DNA from: Epinephelus fuscoguttatus
Lineage: Eukaryota > Chordata > Actinopteri > Perciformes > Serranidae
Length of the DNA: 64,000 nucleotides
Assembly (NCBI RefSeq): GCF_011397635.1
Contig: NC_064770.1
Location: 22,066,200 to 22,130,199 of the forward strand
Direction: 5' to 3'
Below are positions 1 through 12,800 of this stretch, one piece after another. The position numbers and the translations under genes are program-made. Positions within the stretch are counted from its first letter, which is position 1. The number at the start of each line of letters is the position of its first letter. The notes below the pieces were generated by a model, which was given only the letters and a program-made list of their open reading frames with translations, did not search any database and was not told where the DNA came from.

Positions 1-1561
1 TATTAAGGGGCCAAAGCAGCCAAAGCAAACCAGCTATATTTTTTATTTAATGTTAATGTTCAAGTTTAAAGTTTGTTTATCTAACCCTGTTCACAATAAA
101 CAGGTCAGTTTCTCATACTAACAGTTGTGGATCATTCTAACTAACTTGATTAAGTAGTTGTTCTTGTTAGAGTAATATTGCTTGATCAAACCTTTTCTAA
201 CATGACTGACAACATAATAAGTGAATATGTATAATACGCGCTTGGATCGGATCGGTATCGGCCAAAACTCAAGGCTGTGATATCGGTATCGGATCGGAAG
301 TGAAAAAGCTGGATCGGGACATCCCTAACCAAAACTACACGTTTTGACAAACAAAAGCAGGACTAAAATACATACCACGTCTGATTGCCATTGACGCTGC
401 AAAACAGGTCATTTTTATGTTAAGTTCTTCTGATATTCGACCTCTAAAAGCCAGTCGAATCGTCAGATATCTGCTTTAGCTAGCGTTAGTTAGCTGTTTA
501 AATTGCTCATACAAACAGAAATATTTAAACTTTACTCAATATGGAAATGCTACACACATCAGTAGCTCTGTTAAGTCCTCAACAATTCAGTTGCTCAGTT
601 CATTTCGCTGGAACCATGAGCACCAAAGTATAATTCATTTAGATTCACAGGAATGGTAAACAAGACAAAAGAGTGGTGACTCTCTGCCTCTGAAGAGGTC
701 ATTAAGTCTAAATGTGTCCAATCCTTGATTTTTTTATGTTCCTTTATTACTTAAGTGTCCACCAATCACATGGACCAAAATGGGTTTTCATAAAAGTTAA
801 TCGACGTTGTGAATATTGTTGTAAGAGGATTAAGTACTGTTGTTTCCATACGCCGGGTGCCATAATCCTTGGGTGCTGTAAAACGAGCATCAAAACTCTC
901 TTTCTCTCTGATGCGCCATGAATCGTTATTAGATAGCCTCATTTTTTTAACAGTAATAATTGCACTGGTTTAAATAAACAATTTGATGGAATTTTCCCAT
1001 CTGTGATGAGCAAGAGCTTTGTGTGAAAGGAATTAAAGTGTACTACATGCCACTCCATTCACATTAAAGGTATCCAATGAAGTACTCTATTGGTGTTGGT
1101 ATTACTTTAAGGGTAATGGCACTGGTGTTGGGATTTTTTAAATGTTCCCTGCCCTACTCACAACAAGACACATTAGGATGCCAAATCCAGAGTGACAAAG
1201 TGGTAAGCAGAATCCATGCCACTACTAGCAGAGCACTATGGAGCACAACATGGAGAACAACAGTCTGTGTGCCGACACTAAAATAAATTGGAATTAAATA
1301 ACTGCGACTCGACAGTGCAATTGTTTTTTGGAGATGGACTTCATTTTTTCATGCTTTCGTGTTGGAAAGCCGCGTCACCAGCGTAGCTACTGACACCATC
1401 ATTACACAGCAAGACAAGTTGTTGATGTCTGGGCTCATAAATCTAATCTGATTACCTGTAAATAACAGTGCAGACAGTCGGTCTGAGATCTGATTTGAGA
1501 AACGAATCTGATTTGCCTGCAGTCTGAACGTGGCCTAAAACAATCGAAAACTTCAACCCAC
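1..1561 (-). other. usp36: usp36 intron (left edge of window)
   Basis: This is the intron that follows the last visible usp36 exon. The missing C-terminal exons, roughly 150-190 residues judging by the human protein, should lie left of base 1. I looked on the minus strand for the conserved C-terminal block of USP36 and did not see it here. Apart from repeat fragments the stretch holds only AT-rich unique sequence. Short open frames in it show no recognisable protein. Confidence 0.6.
235..335. repeat. Degenerate transposon-end repeat (ATCGG-rich)
   Basis: The block contains repeated ATCGG/GATCGG words and the phrase GGATCGGGACATCCCTAA. It has the look of the termini of DNA transposons common in fish genomes. 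No partner end or target duplication was found, so the family is not assigned. Confidence 0.35.
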
Positions 1562-2254
1562 CTTTGTGAAGCAGCACACACTGAAGTCTTGTCCTGCAGA
1601 GCCTCCACCAGTTGCATCTTCTTTTTCTTCTTCTTCTTCTTTAATTTTATAGAGTCCCTTTCCTGTACTTTCTCATTTGACTCGCACTGCATCGAGGTCG
1701 TGGCAGCTAACTGAGGCTTCTGCTTAGACTGTTCTGTATCTGGCTGAGATGTGAGACTCCACATGCCACCCTGACACCAATCCTCTTCCTGGTTTGATGT
1801 GTCCAGGTGAGATGGGACGCACTCCCTCTCCTTGATTTTCTCTCCATCTTCATGCTCCCTCTTCCGCTTTTTCTTTTTCTTCTTCCTCTTTTTCTCGCTG
1901 GCTGGCTCCACGGGATTGGCCGGTGTCACTGTAGCTGGGGATGTCACTGGCTCCGCGTCACGTTCCACCTCAGAATGCCGCCTCTTCTTCTTCTTCTTCT
2001 TCTTTGGATTGCTGTTTTGAGCTGGAGCACTGTTGAGGTCTGGTTCTTGGACCAAGGAGCTGAGGTTGTTGGAAGACTTGGGGCTCTTTGCGGCGGCGGC
2101 GCTGTGAAGCCCGTTGGTTTTAAGAGAAAGGCTGGCGTTTGGTTTTTGCAGTGTGGAGAGAAGGGCCTGTTTCTGAGGGCTCTGCTGTTTGAAGGATCCA
2201 CTCGAGTGGGCAAAAGGCAATGACTGGACTTTAGGTGGATGGAATGGATCGGCT
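1562..2254 (-). other. usp36: usp36 lysine-tract exon (last visible exon)
   Basis: This 693-base exon encodes residues 706-936. It contains three basic runs: seven K plus RR, then [12 protein letters not shown], then eight K. They are the nucleolar-localisation type of tract seen in the tail of mammalian USP36. The lysines are coded mostly by AAG/AAA, so the plus strand shows TTC/TTT runs near 1619-1642, 1861-1893 and 1980-2004. The donor at 1561 (GTGGGT) is phase 2, so another exon must follow outside the window. Confidence 0.85.
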
Positions 2255-3849
2255 CTGAGAGGAGAACAAAAACATAACATCTGGATTAAATCCGCCATTT
2301 TCATTTGGGACGGACAAATCTATGTGATATAGGGCTCAGAGTTCATACCTGTGAGTGTGAGTAGGTGAGGCAAAGGTGAAGGGGTTAAGTTGATTTGGAT
2401 GCGTGGGGTCACTGGACAGCTGGCGTGGCAAAGGGGGCAGAGCATCAATGCTGCTCAGTCTCCGGCTGCGAGCCTGCAGTTATCGACATAAATAAAAACT
2501 TGGTGGTCTAAAAAAAATAGCCATGAGTGTGACAAAAATAAGGAAGAGAATCAAATAAGGAAAAGGAGGATTAAAAGGGATGGCAGGGAAAGATGGAGGG
2601 AGGAAAACAAAAGAAGGAAAGGGTATGGCAGAGAAGAATTAGAAATGGTTAGAAAAAAAGAACAAACTAAAGGAAAAGAAGACAAACTCTAAACAAGTGC
2701 TTCCATGTGGTTGATTAGACAGGCACACTGGAGAAGTAACACATTACATACAGCAGAACATACACTAGAGAAGGAGAGTGTACTCGCCTTAATTTAACTA
2801 CTTAATGAAATCAATGGTCAAATTTGGATAGCAGTGTAGAGTGAGGCAACGGGAAACGAGGGTATCATGAGCTTTCACTAAGACAGGAGGTGGTGGTGCT
2901 GCTGTGGATGGGAATGAAGTTCACCTTCTTAGCTGACAGGGCCAGTTTCTTGGCAGGTGGAGGTGACATGGTGCTGGTGGCTTCAGACGTGATGTTGTTG
3001 AGGGCCGGGGGTTTGATTTTCGCAGTCTTCTGCTCCTCTGTGCTCTGAGAGCGCTCCACGCTCTTGGCCGGAGAGGCCAGACCATTAGAGCCTTTCCGTG
3101 GGGTGGAGGGAGTCTCTCCTACTGGCGCACTTTTGGTGCCCACAGAGTCCTGGTTGAAACAGAGGCAATCACAGGTTGTGGTTAGGCTTCTCTGCAGCTA
3201 CACTTGGCCTCTAATGGCTGTTGCGCATCTGCTTAAAGAGGACCTTTTATGCTTTTCCCTAGTTGTGTTACAATGTTGGATGTTCATATTAAGCATGGCC
3301 TAACCTTCAAACATTGAGGTAAACATTTTTCTGCTTTTGAAATAACTGTAACGGATTTTATACGGTTGTTTGCTCCAGGCACACTGCCACAAGTGTTTAC
3401 ATTAAATACACTTCTGCTACATTTAGCTACATGCTAACATCAGGGAAACCTGTAATCTTTGTTGCTGATATTGTTCATTTCAGATCCCAGATGCAGATAA
3501 TATTCCTGCTGGAACACATCCCTTTCTCAATATTATAGTTTAGAAGCTTTTGTTGGTGATTTTTCACTATAGAAAGTATCACAATACTCTGTTATGCAAT
3601 GACAAGGAGGAGACACAGACAGTGCTGATGTGGTAACGGATACCAATCAGAGCAGGAGGGGGCTTGAAGACAGGCGCTTAAAAGGAAGCGTGTCAGACAG
3701 AGAGTGAATACAGGTGCTCCAGCACAGATAGTACGAGGAAAATAAAGTGTTTTGACGTAGAAACCCAAAATACAAATTTGAACCTGAAAATGAGCATAGT
3801 AGGTCCCCTTTAAACTCCACAATAAAAATCTGTTGTAATGTACGAGTCA

Positions 3850-3888
<39 letters not shown>

Positions 3889-6800
3889 TCCATGTATAGT
3901 TTGCTCTATGCATTGTGTGTCGGACTTTTACATTCGAGGTAGCTACATGATGTTGTCGTATTTTTGCATAATATATCAAATTTGCATTAGAGATGAAAGA
4001 ATTCATCGATGTGACAGTTAGTAAATCAACAACAAAAAATATTTGACAACTATTTTTATAATAATTTCTTATTTTCTGTGTTTGGGACATTTATAGGCAT
4101 GTATCCCCCAAAGCAACTCAGGTGAGGTCGGCACTTTCTAAAAAGGTGGTGACCAGGTGCCAGACCATAAACAGCAGTTTGCTGGTGAGCATTTCAAACA
4201 GTAACCAACAATGCTTTAATAAGGAAATTGTGATGGGCATTTTTCACTTTTTTCTGACATTTTGCAGATCAAACGTTAAATCAGTTTTTCGAGAAACTTG
4301 TCAGCAATACTCTTGTCTAGTCCCTGTTGTTAAATAGCTTGTATGCATTCTGAGGACACGTTTTCCACACATTGTCTTGAGATCACAATGACTGTCTCAA
4401 TATCTTTTGATGCAACAAATACTCCTGTGTTCAAGCACTGACTTTGAACTAAGATTTGTGTTCATGCTTCTTCAGGGTAAATATTACCTTTGATTCAGTG
4501 GTGTCGGCAGAGGAAGAGTCAGACAAAGACTTAATTGAGGTAGACGCTGCCATGCCTCTGCCCTCGCCACCTTGCTTTTTATCCCCCTCCATCCGGCTGA
4601 CCCCGTTGTTCGAGGGGGTCGGAGTGCTGCTGCGGGACTGCACTTGGCTCTGGGGAGAAGGCTTCTTCAGCTTCTTGAAAGGCTCCTCGATAACCGTGGG
4701 TCCTCCCGGCAGCTTTGGCGGGCCGTTGGAGGATGACGTCCAGTTGGAGAGTCTGGGCTGTGGCTGAGAGCTCACACCGTTCCTGGAAATGGGCAGTCCC
4801 AAACCACCATCCATGGACTGGATCTTACGCAGTTGTGCAGGCTCAAGTTTCTGAAAAGGGAAGTGTATTTAGAACTTGTACTGAAAATAAAGTCCACATG
4901 TCGCGACAGAGAGCTGGATGTGATCTTGTCTCTCACCTTTGTGACCTGCGGGGAGGAGAGAGGCCCGTTCAGGTTGGCCCTCTTTATCTGTTCGGACGAC
5001 ACACTGTTCTTCCCAGGGTGCAACATCCCCTGCTTGGTGGTCTGTCCATCTGCATTCTTCTTGGTTTCAGGGATCCTTCAAAGTACAAACAAAACTCCGC
5101 TTTATTTAATGATATATCCAAACAACATCTGTTTTGATCTCTCGCAGTGCGCCACAGTGTCTCACCTCAGGTAGAAAAGCACATAAGCCTGCTGGTTCAA
5201 CACCACTTTGATGTTACTAGAGTGTACCATTGAATCATTCATTTGGTACCACTGTCCGTTGCTTGCCTAAGAGAAAAGAAAGAAGGAGAAAAACTTTAAA
5301 TGAAGCAGGCTGTGAAATGTATTGACTGAACCTTTATTAATTTATAGTTGAACCATAAAAAAGTTCAACAACAGACACAGACAGAATAATACAAACATGC
5401 AGAATCTGTTAGAGCAGTTACAGGCAGGTATATGGCCTGTTTAATTTTAGATCAGAGTAGTTTATATGCCCACCACAATCATTAGACACTACGCCTACAG
5501 CTGTTAATAGGACGGGAATATACTATGAGACAATAAGGACTTATTAACTGTCAGATTTTTTTAGCTGTATTAGGAGATTGCGGGCAACGCCGCGCATCAA
5601 CAAGAGGAGCTATTTTGACACAACAGAAAGAAATCTGGTTATAACTAAATGTTTCTTCTCTGATAAGCTGTGTACTTCTTGTTTGGCAGTTACAAACAAA
5701 AGTTGCTCAACCATTAAAGTTCTGGACTTAAAGCATTTAATTTCATAGCCATTTCCATGCATTCTCGTACACAGGGCTCAAAATATCACGTGCATATGTG
5801 CACTAGTGCACGGTAAATTTGAGCTGTACGTGTAATTCTCAGCTCTACATGCACTGCCAACTCTCACACACTGACCGTGAAACTCAGATTACGGACACTT
5901 CACACACGCTCTCATGCCACGCATCAATTTTCTCATGCAATGAAAAACAAATTTATAACTGGTAACGTCATGAAGCAAAAAGAGGACACTGACAGCACAC
6001 AAACACATGAACAGAGCAGCACACACAACAGCAGCACCCTAAAGCACTGTAGTCTATTATTGTATGAGTACCTAAAGCGGCCAATGAGGACAAATAAAGA
6101 CTCGTATGTTAGCAATAATTTCTTACACTTTATATACCAAAAAGAGAGCTATTATGTTCCACATCATATATTAAATAAGTCCTGTTGAGTATGTAACATC
6201 ACTAAAGAAGTCCTTTAATATTATAAAACCGTTTCAATAATGGGTTTGCTAAAAAAAGTAGAAAAAAGCGATGGAGTTCTGCTCAAAATGTCCCTAACTA
6301 TGACCATAACTAGATTCACTGTAGATCAATGTAAAGGGAACATCAGCTCAAATGATTGTAACACATTCAAAATGAATTAATATTTTCCTTCAGAGGTTTG
6401 CTAAGGCATTATGCCACCTTGCTGTCCTGTATATATCGTATAATCGTGGAAAGAGGGGACAGAGTCGTCTCGCCTTTAAGCCATCACAGAAGGTAGTAAC
6501 AGCGTCGAAACAGTGATTGTATAAACAGGACAGCCAGTGGGACAGGATCATGGGCGGCACTGGTGTGATAATTTAACGACATGTTTCATGTGTGACCCAC
6601 AGTGGGAGATTTAAAAAGTAGCTGTTAGCAGTTAGCAGCTGTAAATGTCCGCAAATCGTGAACACAACATTTGGAAGCTCCTTAACCTCCAAGCAGAGGA
6701 CGAGATCAGCTGCCATATAACAGGAACGGTAAATGACTGTTATCGACATGCTAATGCCATTGTTGTTATTTAGAAAGCACTGCCGATGCATAGGTTTTAT

Positions 6801-9800
6801 GTCACACCAGAGGCCAACGCTGATGTGTTACATGTCTTTCGCTGATACAAAGCTGTGATGCAGCGTATAATCACATACTGGAGTGGAATGATGACGCAGT
6901 TGTTAGTAATTATGTTTCCTTGTATTAATACATATACAAATATGTTTCCTTGTATTAGTTTGCCTTCTTGTGGACATAATGCGAAAAAAAAATAAAAAAT
7001 TGAATGGTTCGAACCTATGAGTTATTTTTAAAAGGAATATTCGAACGTCATTTTTGAGCAATTTTGACAGTCCTATGCCTTAGCAGGTCTGCTGAGATAT
7101 TCAATGCCATCCTCTTTAGAAAGACTATGATAATGTCAAACTTGAAGTAATTTTACTATCTGGCTCCAAATGAAATTGAAAAATAGTAAAATAAGGAAAA
7201 ATTTTAGTGCAGGTTAAAAGAAATTGTATCTTAAAAAGTTACACCGCACCGGTTAGCGTAAAAAGAAAAAAGTATTTAAATATTTTTTGTACCAGTATTG
7301 CAGTAACACTCCACCAGGTATGATGGAAGGAAATTTTAAGCAGCTTGTTGGTGAAGAAATCTACTTTTAGTCTTAGAGAGCCTCCTCTCTTTGTATGTAT
7401 TTGCCCATATTGCCTTGAGTCATGTTTCTGATCCTCAAAAACACGGTGGCTCATCTCAAAATGTTTATCCTCAGATTTTGACATAAATAACAATAAAAAA
7501 GGACGTGCATCTGCTCATCTTACCTTGACATAGCAGTAGTAGTGGCCAGCGTGACAACTGTAGCCAGAGTGCACCAGAACAGCATAGAGGCCGTACATAA
7601 CAGGATCACCTGAGCTCTGAGACATGTAGGGGCGGATGTTCAGAAATTCTGGGTAACCAACATCCTGAAAAAGAAAAAAGAAAACAACAGATAGAAATAT
7701 GAGATCACTGAGAAATGAGTCAGCTCTCTGAAAACAGGCAGTAGTGTGAGAAATCTTTGTTAACCTTTGTTATTTTGCCTCCGCTGAAGTTGGCGAACCT
7801 CTTCAGCGAGAGGGTCAGTACATTAGATGTTCGATGGACTGTGAAGCGCTTGGTTGCTGGCACTTTCTTTTTGCACCTGGAGAGGAAAAATAAAGAGTCA
7901 TGATACATGATCCAAAAAGGATGTCGGGTGTGAATAAACAAAAACCTTTTTTTAAAAATGCCCTGCAGATTTACTTAAAATGTAGGATGCCGCCGGAGGA
8001 GATTAATGCACTTACTTGGCACACATGTAAGCATTCTCTCCACTTAGCACGTCTGGTTTAACAAATAGTTCCAGGGCTCGCACAATGTTTGCTGCTTGCT
8101 GTCAGACAAAAACAAAGAGATACACTGTGTTGCTTAGGCAAGTAAAAAATAAAAAAAAAAGTTATGTATTTCCATGGAAATAAAGGTTATATTGCGAAAA
8201 CATACCCGAATCTCCACAGCGATGTCCAGGTAAGGGTCGTATGTGTCTGACACACTTTTACAAATAGAGCATTTCACTGAAAGACACAATTTAAAAAACA
8301 AATGTGACTCTCTTGGGTCTACTTATGAAGAAATACAATCTGTTTATGTAACAGGGTGATCAGTGATTACTGGAATATTTCACACAAGCCTCTTTTCCAC
8401 TTCCTGTAAACAAAAGAAACTCAAACTGACTGCCTCAGACTGTGAGATCAGACACTTAGGGGAAATACCTCTACATCTAGCACTCTTCTTGAATTTGTGA
8501 ATGTTAACAGGACTTTCTATAAAGCATTACTAACATAGACCAGAGACTGCGAACTTCTTTGGATCTGCGTGGGTGAACACAGAGTACTGAACTACATCCA
8601 GCTGTTAAGCAATATATATTTTGTTGACACTGACATTAGTGTAGTCTGCTGAGTGGTGGATCGATAGCGCAATAACAAAATCAACACATGGGGAAATTCA
8701 CCAGAGTGCACAGCTCTGGAGGCAATAATTTTCTACATTCTACAAAAAGTCAGTACCTCTTGACCTGAGGTAACCTCCAAAGATCTGGTGAACCAGCGTT
8801 GTGGCCTGGGTCTGCCTGTCAAGCCTGCAGACAGGAAGGGGAAAAAAATCATCAAAACATTCATACAAAACCAGGCACCCATCCATTTTCTGCTGCTTAT
8901 CTGGGGCAGAGTTGCAGTGGCAGCAGGCTAAATAAGGTACTCCAGACGTCCCTTTCCCCAGCAATGTTTTCCAGCTCCTCCTGGGGGATCCTGAGATGTT
9001 CTTATGCCAGGTGATATATACAATCTCACCAGCATGGGTGTACCCCAGGGTCTCCTCCCAGCTGAAAGTGGAAGGAAAACCTCAAAGTGGAGATGCCCAG
9101 GAGGCATCCTGATCAGATGCCCGAACCACCTCAAGTGGCTTCGACGCAAAAAAGCAGCCGTGCTTCTCCGAGCTCCCTCCAGATGTCTGAGGCTTGCTGC
9201 AGTAGTCTGTTACTGATGTTACACGGTGTCTGGCCAACCATCTCCTCTGTTGTTTTGCCTTTTTCAGCAATACTTAGTCAGACAACGGATGCTACAATCA
9301 CAAACTGAAACTGCCTGCGCGGTATAGCAGCAGCAGAGTAGCAGGAGTCAGATTTCAACCATCACTTTACTGGAGTAAGGAGAGTTGACCGACAAGACTA
9401 TGTCAGGGGATTGTCTGCAAAGCAAAAAGCTTATAAAATATGCCATTATTTTGGAGTTACACCCAATGCTAACAAGGAACCTGATAATGTTAATGAGAGA
9501 ATAGACATTTTAATGGTCACTGTGGCTGCTTCTTCTTGTTCCATTGCTCCTTGCAATATTTCAAACTGATCCACTGTCAACAAAAGCCGAAAATGACCGT
9601 TGTCTTGTTTTATAGATGCATTTTTGATGAACGATCGCAGTAACACTGACAAATTGCATTTCCTGTAACTACGAATTTGTAGTTTAGGCCGATTTGTTTT
9701 GATGAAAATCGAATTTCTATTTAAAATCCGCCACCGCCGCTCCATGCTGGGCTCCCGTAGTTCAGAGTGGGCTCACCCCTCCCCCCACGCGCATGATACA

Positions 9801-12800
9801 CAAACAACATGGCAGCGAGCAGGGAAGAACTCGTTCTCAAGAAAGGGAACGAGTTCTTCAGCGCTTTTGTGTGCACATCTGTGTCTGTGTCTGTGTGTGT
9901 GGGCATCAGGACCGAACTCCGCCGTGCGTGACACAGAGAGCAGAGGAGGATTTTAGACACGCACTGTGTAGGGACATAAATGACATGCCGTTGTGTAAAT
10001 AAGATACATAAGTGTTAACAACGCAAAGCTGGCAGACCCCCGAACCATAGTAAAGGGACCTCCGAAGACCATTAGCTCCTTTAGCTTGTGTTAGCTCGTT
10101 GTGGCAACAACACATAAACAACGGGACTTTGTCTGCGTTAAAGAACGGCACTTTATTTTCAGGACTGCAGGGATGATGCACAGCCTCTCTCATCAGTGTC
10201 TGACTTTTACATAGAGGGAAATAACTCAAAAACAGCATGCAGAACTGCGTAGGCTTCTTTACTGTGGCTGCTCGATGTAAACAACATAGCACATGCCTCA
10301 CTTTCTTCCTGGGGCGCATCCGTCTGACGTCACACACCACACCCGGCCCGCTAAGTAATGTCTCATACCTCCTACATGAACTACACACATACACAGCTCC
10401 ACACACACACACACACACACAGTAACATAAGGCTACTTAGTTTGTTTAATAAAAGGACAAGGTATAGACCTGTTCTATAGGAAAGGTAACCTTAAATGAC
10501 TTCTGTTGTGATCCAATATGATGGTAGGGGAAACACTGCCGTATGATAAGAAAGAGGTCCGGTGGAAAGCGATCACAGATGCAGTCGCAATGTATATTTC
10601 AAGAGATGTGGTGCCCATATATAGGCTACCGTGGAAAAGCTGGGGTTTATTCACATGCTGAAAGTTTTGGATCCAGGTATGTGCTACCAGGCCGCAAATA
10701 TTTTTTTTTTTAACTAGGAGGGGAAAAAAATCGATTTAAATTGTCAATCGGATTTTTTGTGAAAAAAATCAGAGATTTTTTTTAGGCCATATCGCCCAGC
10801 CCTAACTTCAACATAAAAGTCAACTCAATTTTCACCTGTTAAATGCTTAAAATGTGAAGCTGCAGCAGTAGGAAATGTTTGGTTAGCATTAGCAGTAACT
10901 TAACACAGCGCTCTACAGATATTGAGCGTCATCAATGAATATATTTTCTTGTAAAATGTCTAGTGTGACTGGAAAAATTACAGCACTGTCAAAAAATGAT
11001 CAAACAGCAGGACACATCCCTCCCAGCCACTCTACGGAAGAAACTCACTTTGGCCGCTTGTATCCAGTCCACAATCTCATTCCTTCAGTAACCACCCAAA
11101 GCTCATGATCAGAAGTGAGGGTTAGATCAACTAGTAAATCAAAAGCTGCCTCTGCATCACTACGGTGTGGTACAACTTCCGCTGTTACCACACTAATCTG
11201 CCTGTCCATCTCACGCTACATTTTATCCACACAACACAACAAGACCCTGAGATACTTGACCTACTTCACTTGGAGCAGCAACTCACTCTTAACCTGGAGG
11301 GGGCAATTCAACATTTTCTGGCAGAGAACCATGGCCTCAGACTTGAGGTGCTGACGCTCATCCTGACAGCTTCACACTCTGCTGCAAACCACCTTAGTGT
11401 GTGTTAAAGGTCACAGCTGGGTGAAACCAAGAGAACCACATCATCTGCAAAAAGCAGAGACGCAATTCTGGAGTCCCCAAACCAAAGTCGGCCAGCAGAA
11501 CTACTGAGCTAGTAGGCGGTATTCTTAACTGGCCCCACGAGGAGGGCCCCGGTAAAACCAGGCATTTTATAAACAACATACTTTTAACACTTTTAAGAAA
11601 CAATAATGAAGCCTTACTTGGGGTATCCATTGAGACAGGCTTTCTGCATGGCATCGATGGTGTACCGCAAAAATTCATGGGCGTCCTCCTGGCTTCCAAA
11701 GCGAAAATGTCTGGCAATTTCTGTGGGAGGCAAAAGAGCATGTTAGCTTTGTGTCAATCAAACGTTTACAACCCTGAGTGCATTAACATACTTAAGTGCT
11801 TTATGACAATCATTCATCTTTTACCAACACCACTTACTGGAACAGGAGCGTTCACAGAGGATGCTCATTGCATGAATGTTAAACTCTCCAAGTCCTGTTT
11901 TTAAATATTTGCATTATGTCACAGACAATCCGTAGACATGCTGACAACAAAGGGACGGTAGAGCAGCACGAGTAAACATTATTAACAATCCTTTGTTCTG
12001 CCAACATTTGTGTTGTCTAAAAATAAGTTCCTGCAAAACAACAGAGGAGAGGCTCCATGAAAGACAGGCACTCTGACTCATAACCTGACAACTTCTCGTC
12101 AGAATTAAACGAAGCACAAGGATACAAACAAGTGTGTGTTCTTTAAACAATAATAGCAACTACATAGTCTATATTTCAAAACCATTTATAGTATTAAAGA
12201 GCACCAGGTTGTACTGTGGCTTTATATTCAAGACGTTAACGCACTTCTATATGTTACGCAGTAATAAGCAGTGAAGATAGTTTATTTAATGTTGTAAAGT
12301 TGAAAGAGTACACACTACTGGGCACTTACACTATAAAAGGTTAGCTGCTCATGTATTGCAGACATGCAGTTCATTGACCATGACCTCATAAGCAGCTTAC
12401 GGTCACTTAGTGACTTCAGCAGACTGACGTCTGGTCTAAAAGTCTCACATTAGAGATAATGCAGCTCTAAACCCTCTGCCTCTACTGTTATTTCCTAATG
12501 GAAAAAGGGAAAGTGTGAGCTGGTAGAATTATGTGGTCATCACCACATTCCCAGCATAGCATCCCCGCGCATTTACGACAATGAGTCACCCCTGAGTGGG
12601 AAAGAGGAATAAGACACCCTGCTCTAATGACCTGTTCGGGGCTCTTGTCGGAGATGTGGGAGACAACATCTTGAAGATACGAACTCAGTGGGCTTATGAT
12701 GGGGATGGGGTGGTTTTATTTTGTTTGTGAGGCCCCAGCTGTGAAATCCTAGGGCGATTTCAACATCAGTTGCAGTAAGCTCTTCTGATTTTACTGTGAT

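Noticed and set aside
1807-2223. Plus-strand open frame of 138 codons, Leu/Phe-rich
   Set aside because: It lies antisense to the usp36 lysine-tract exon. The runs of Leu and Phe are the complement of the AAG/AAA lysine codons.
9906-10418. Minus-strand frame of 170 codons
   Set aside because: It begins in a GT/CA microsatellite and lies inside mobile-element sequence. It has no recognisable domain.
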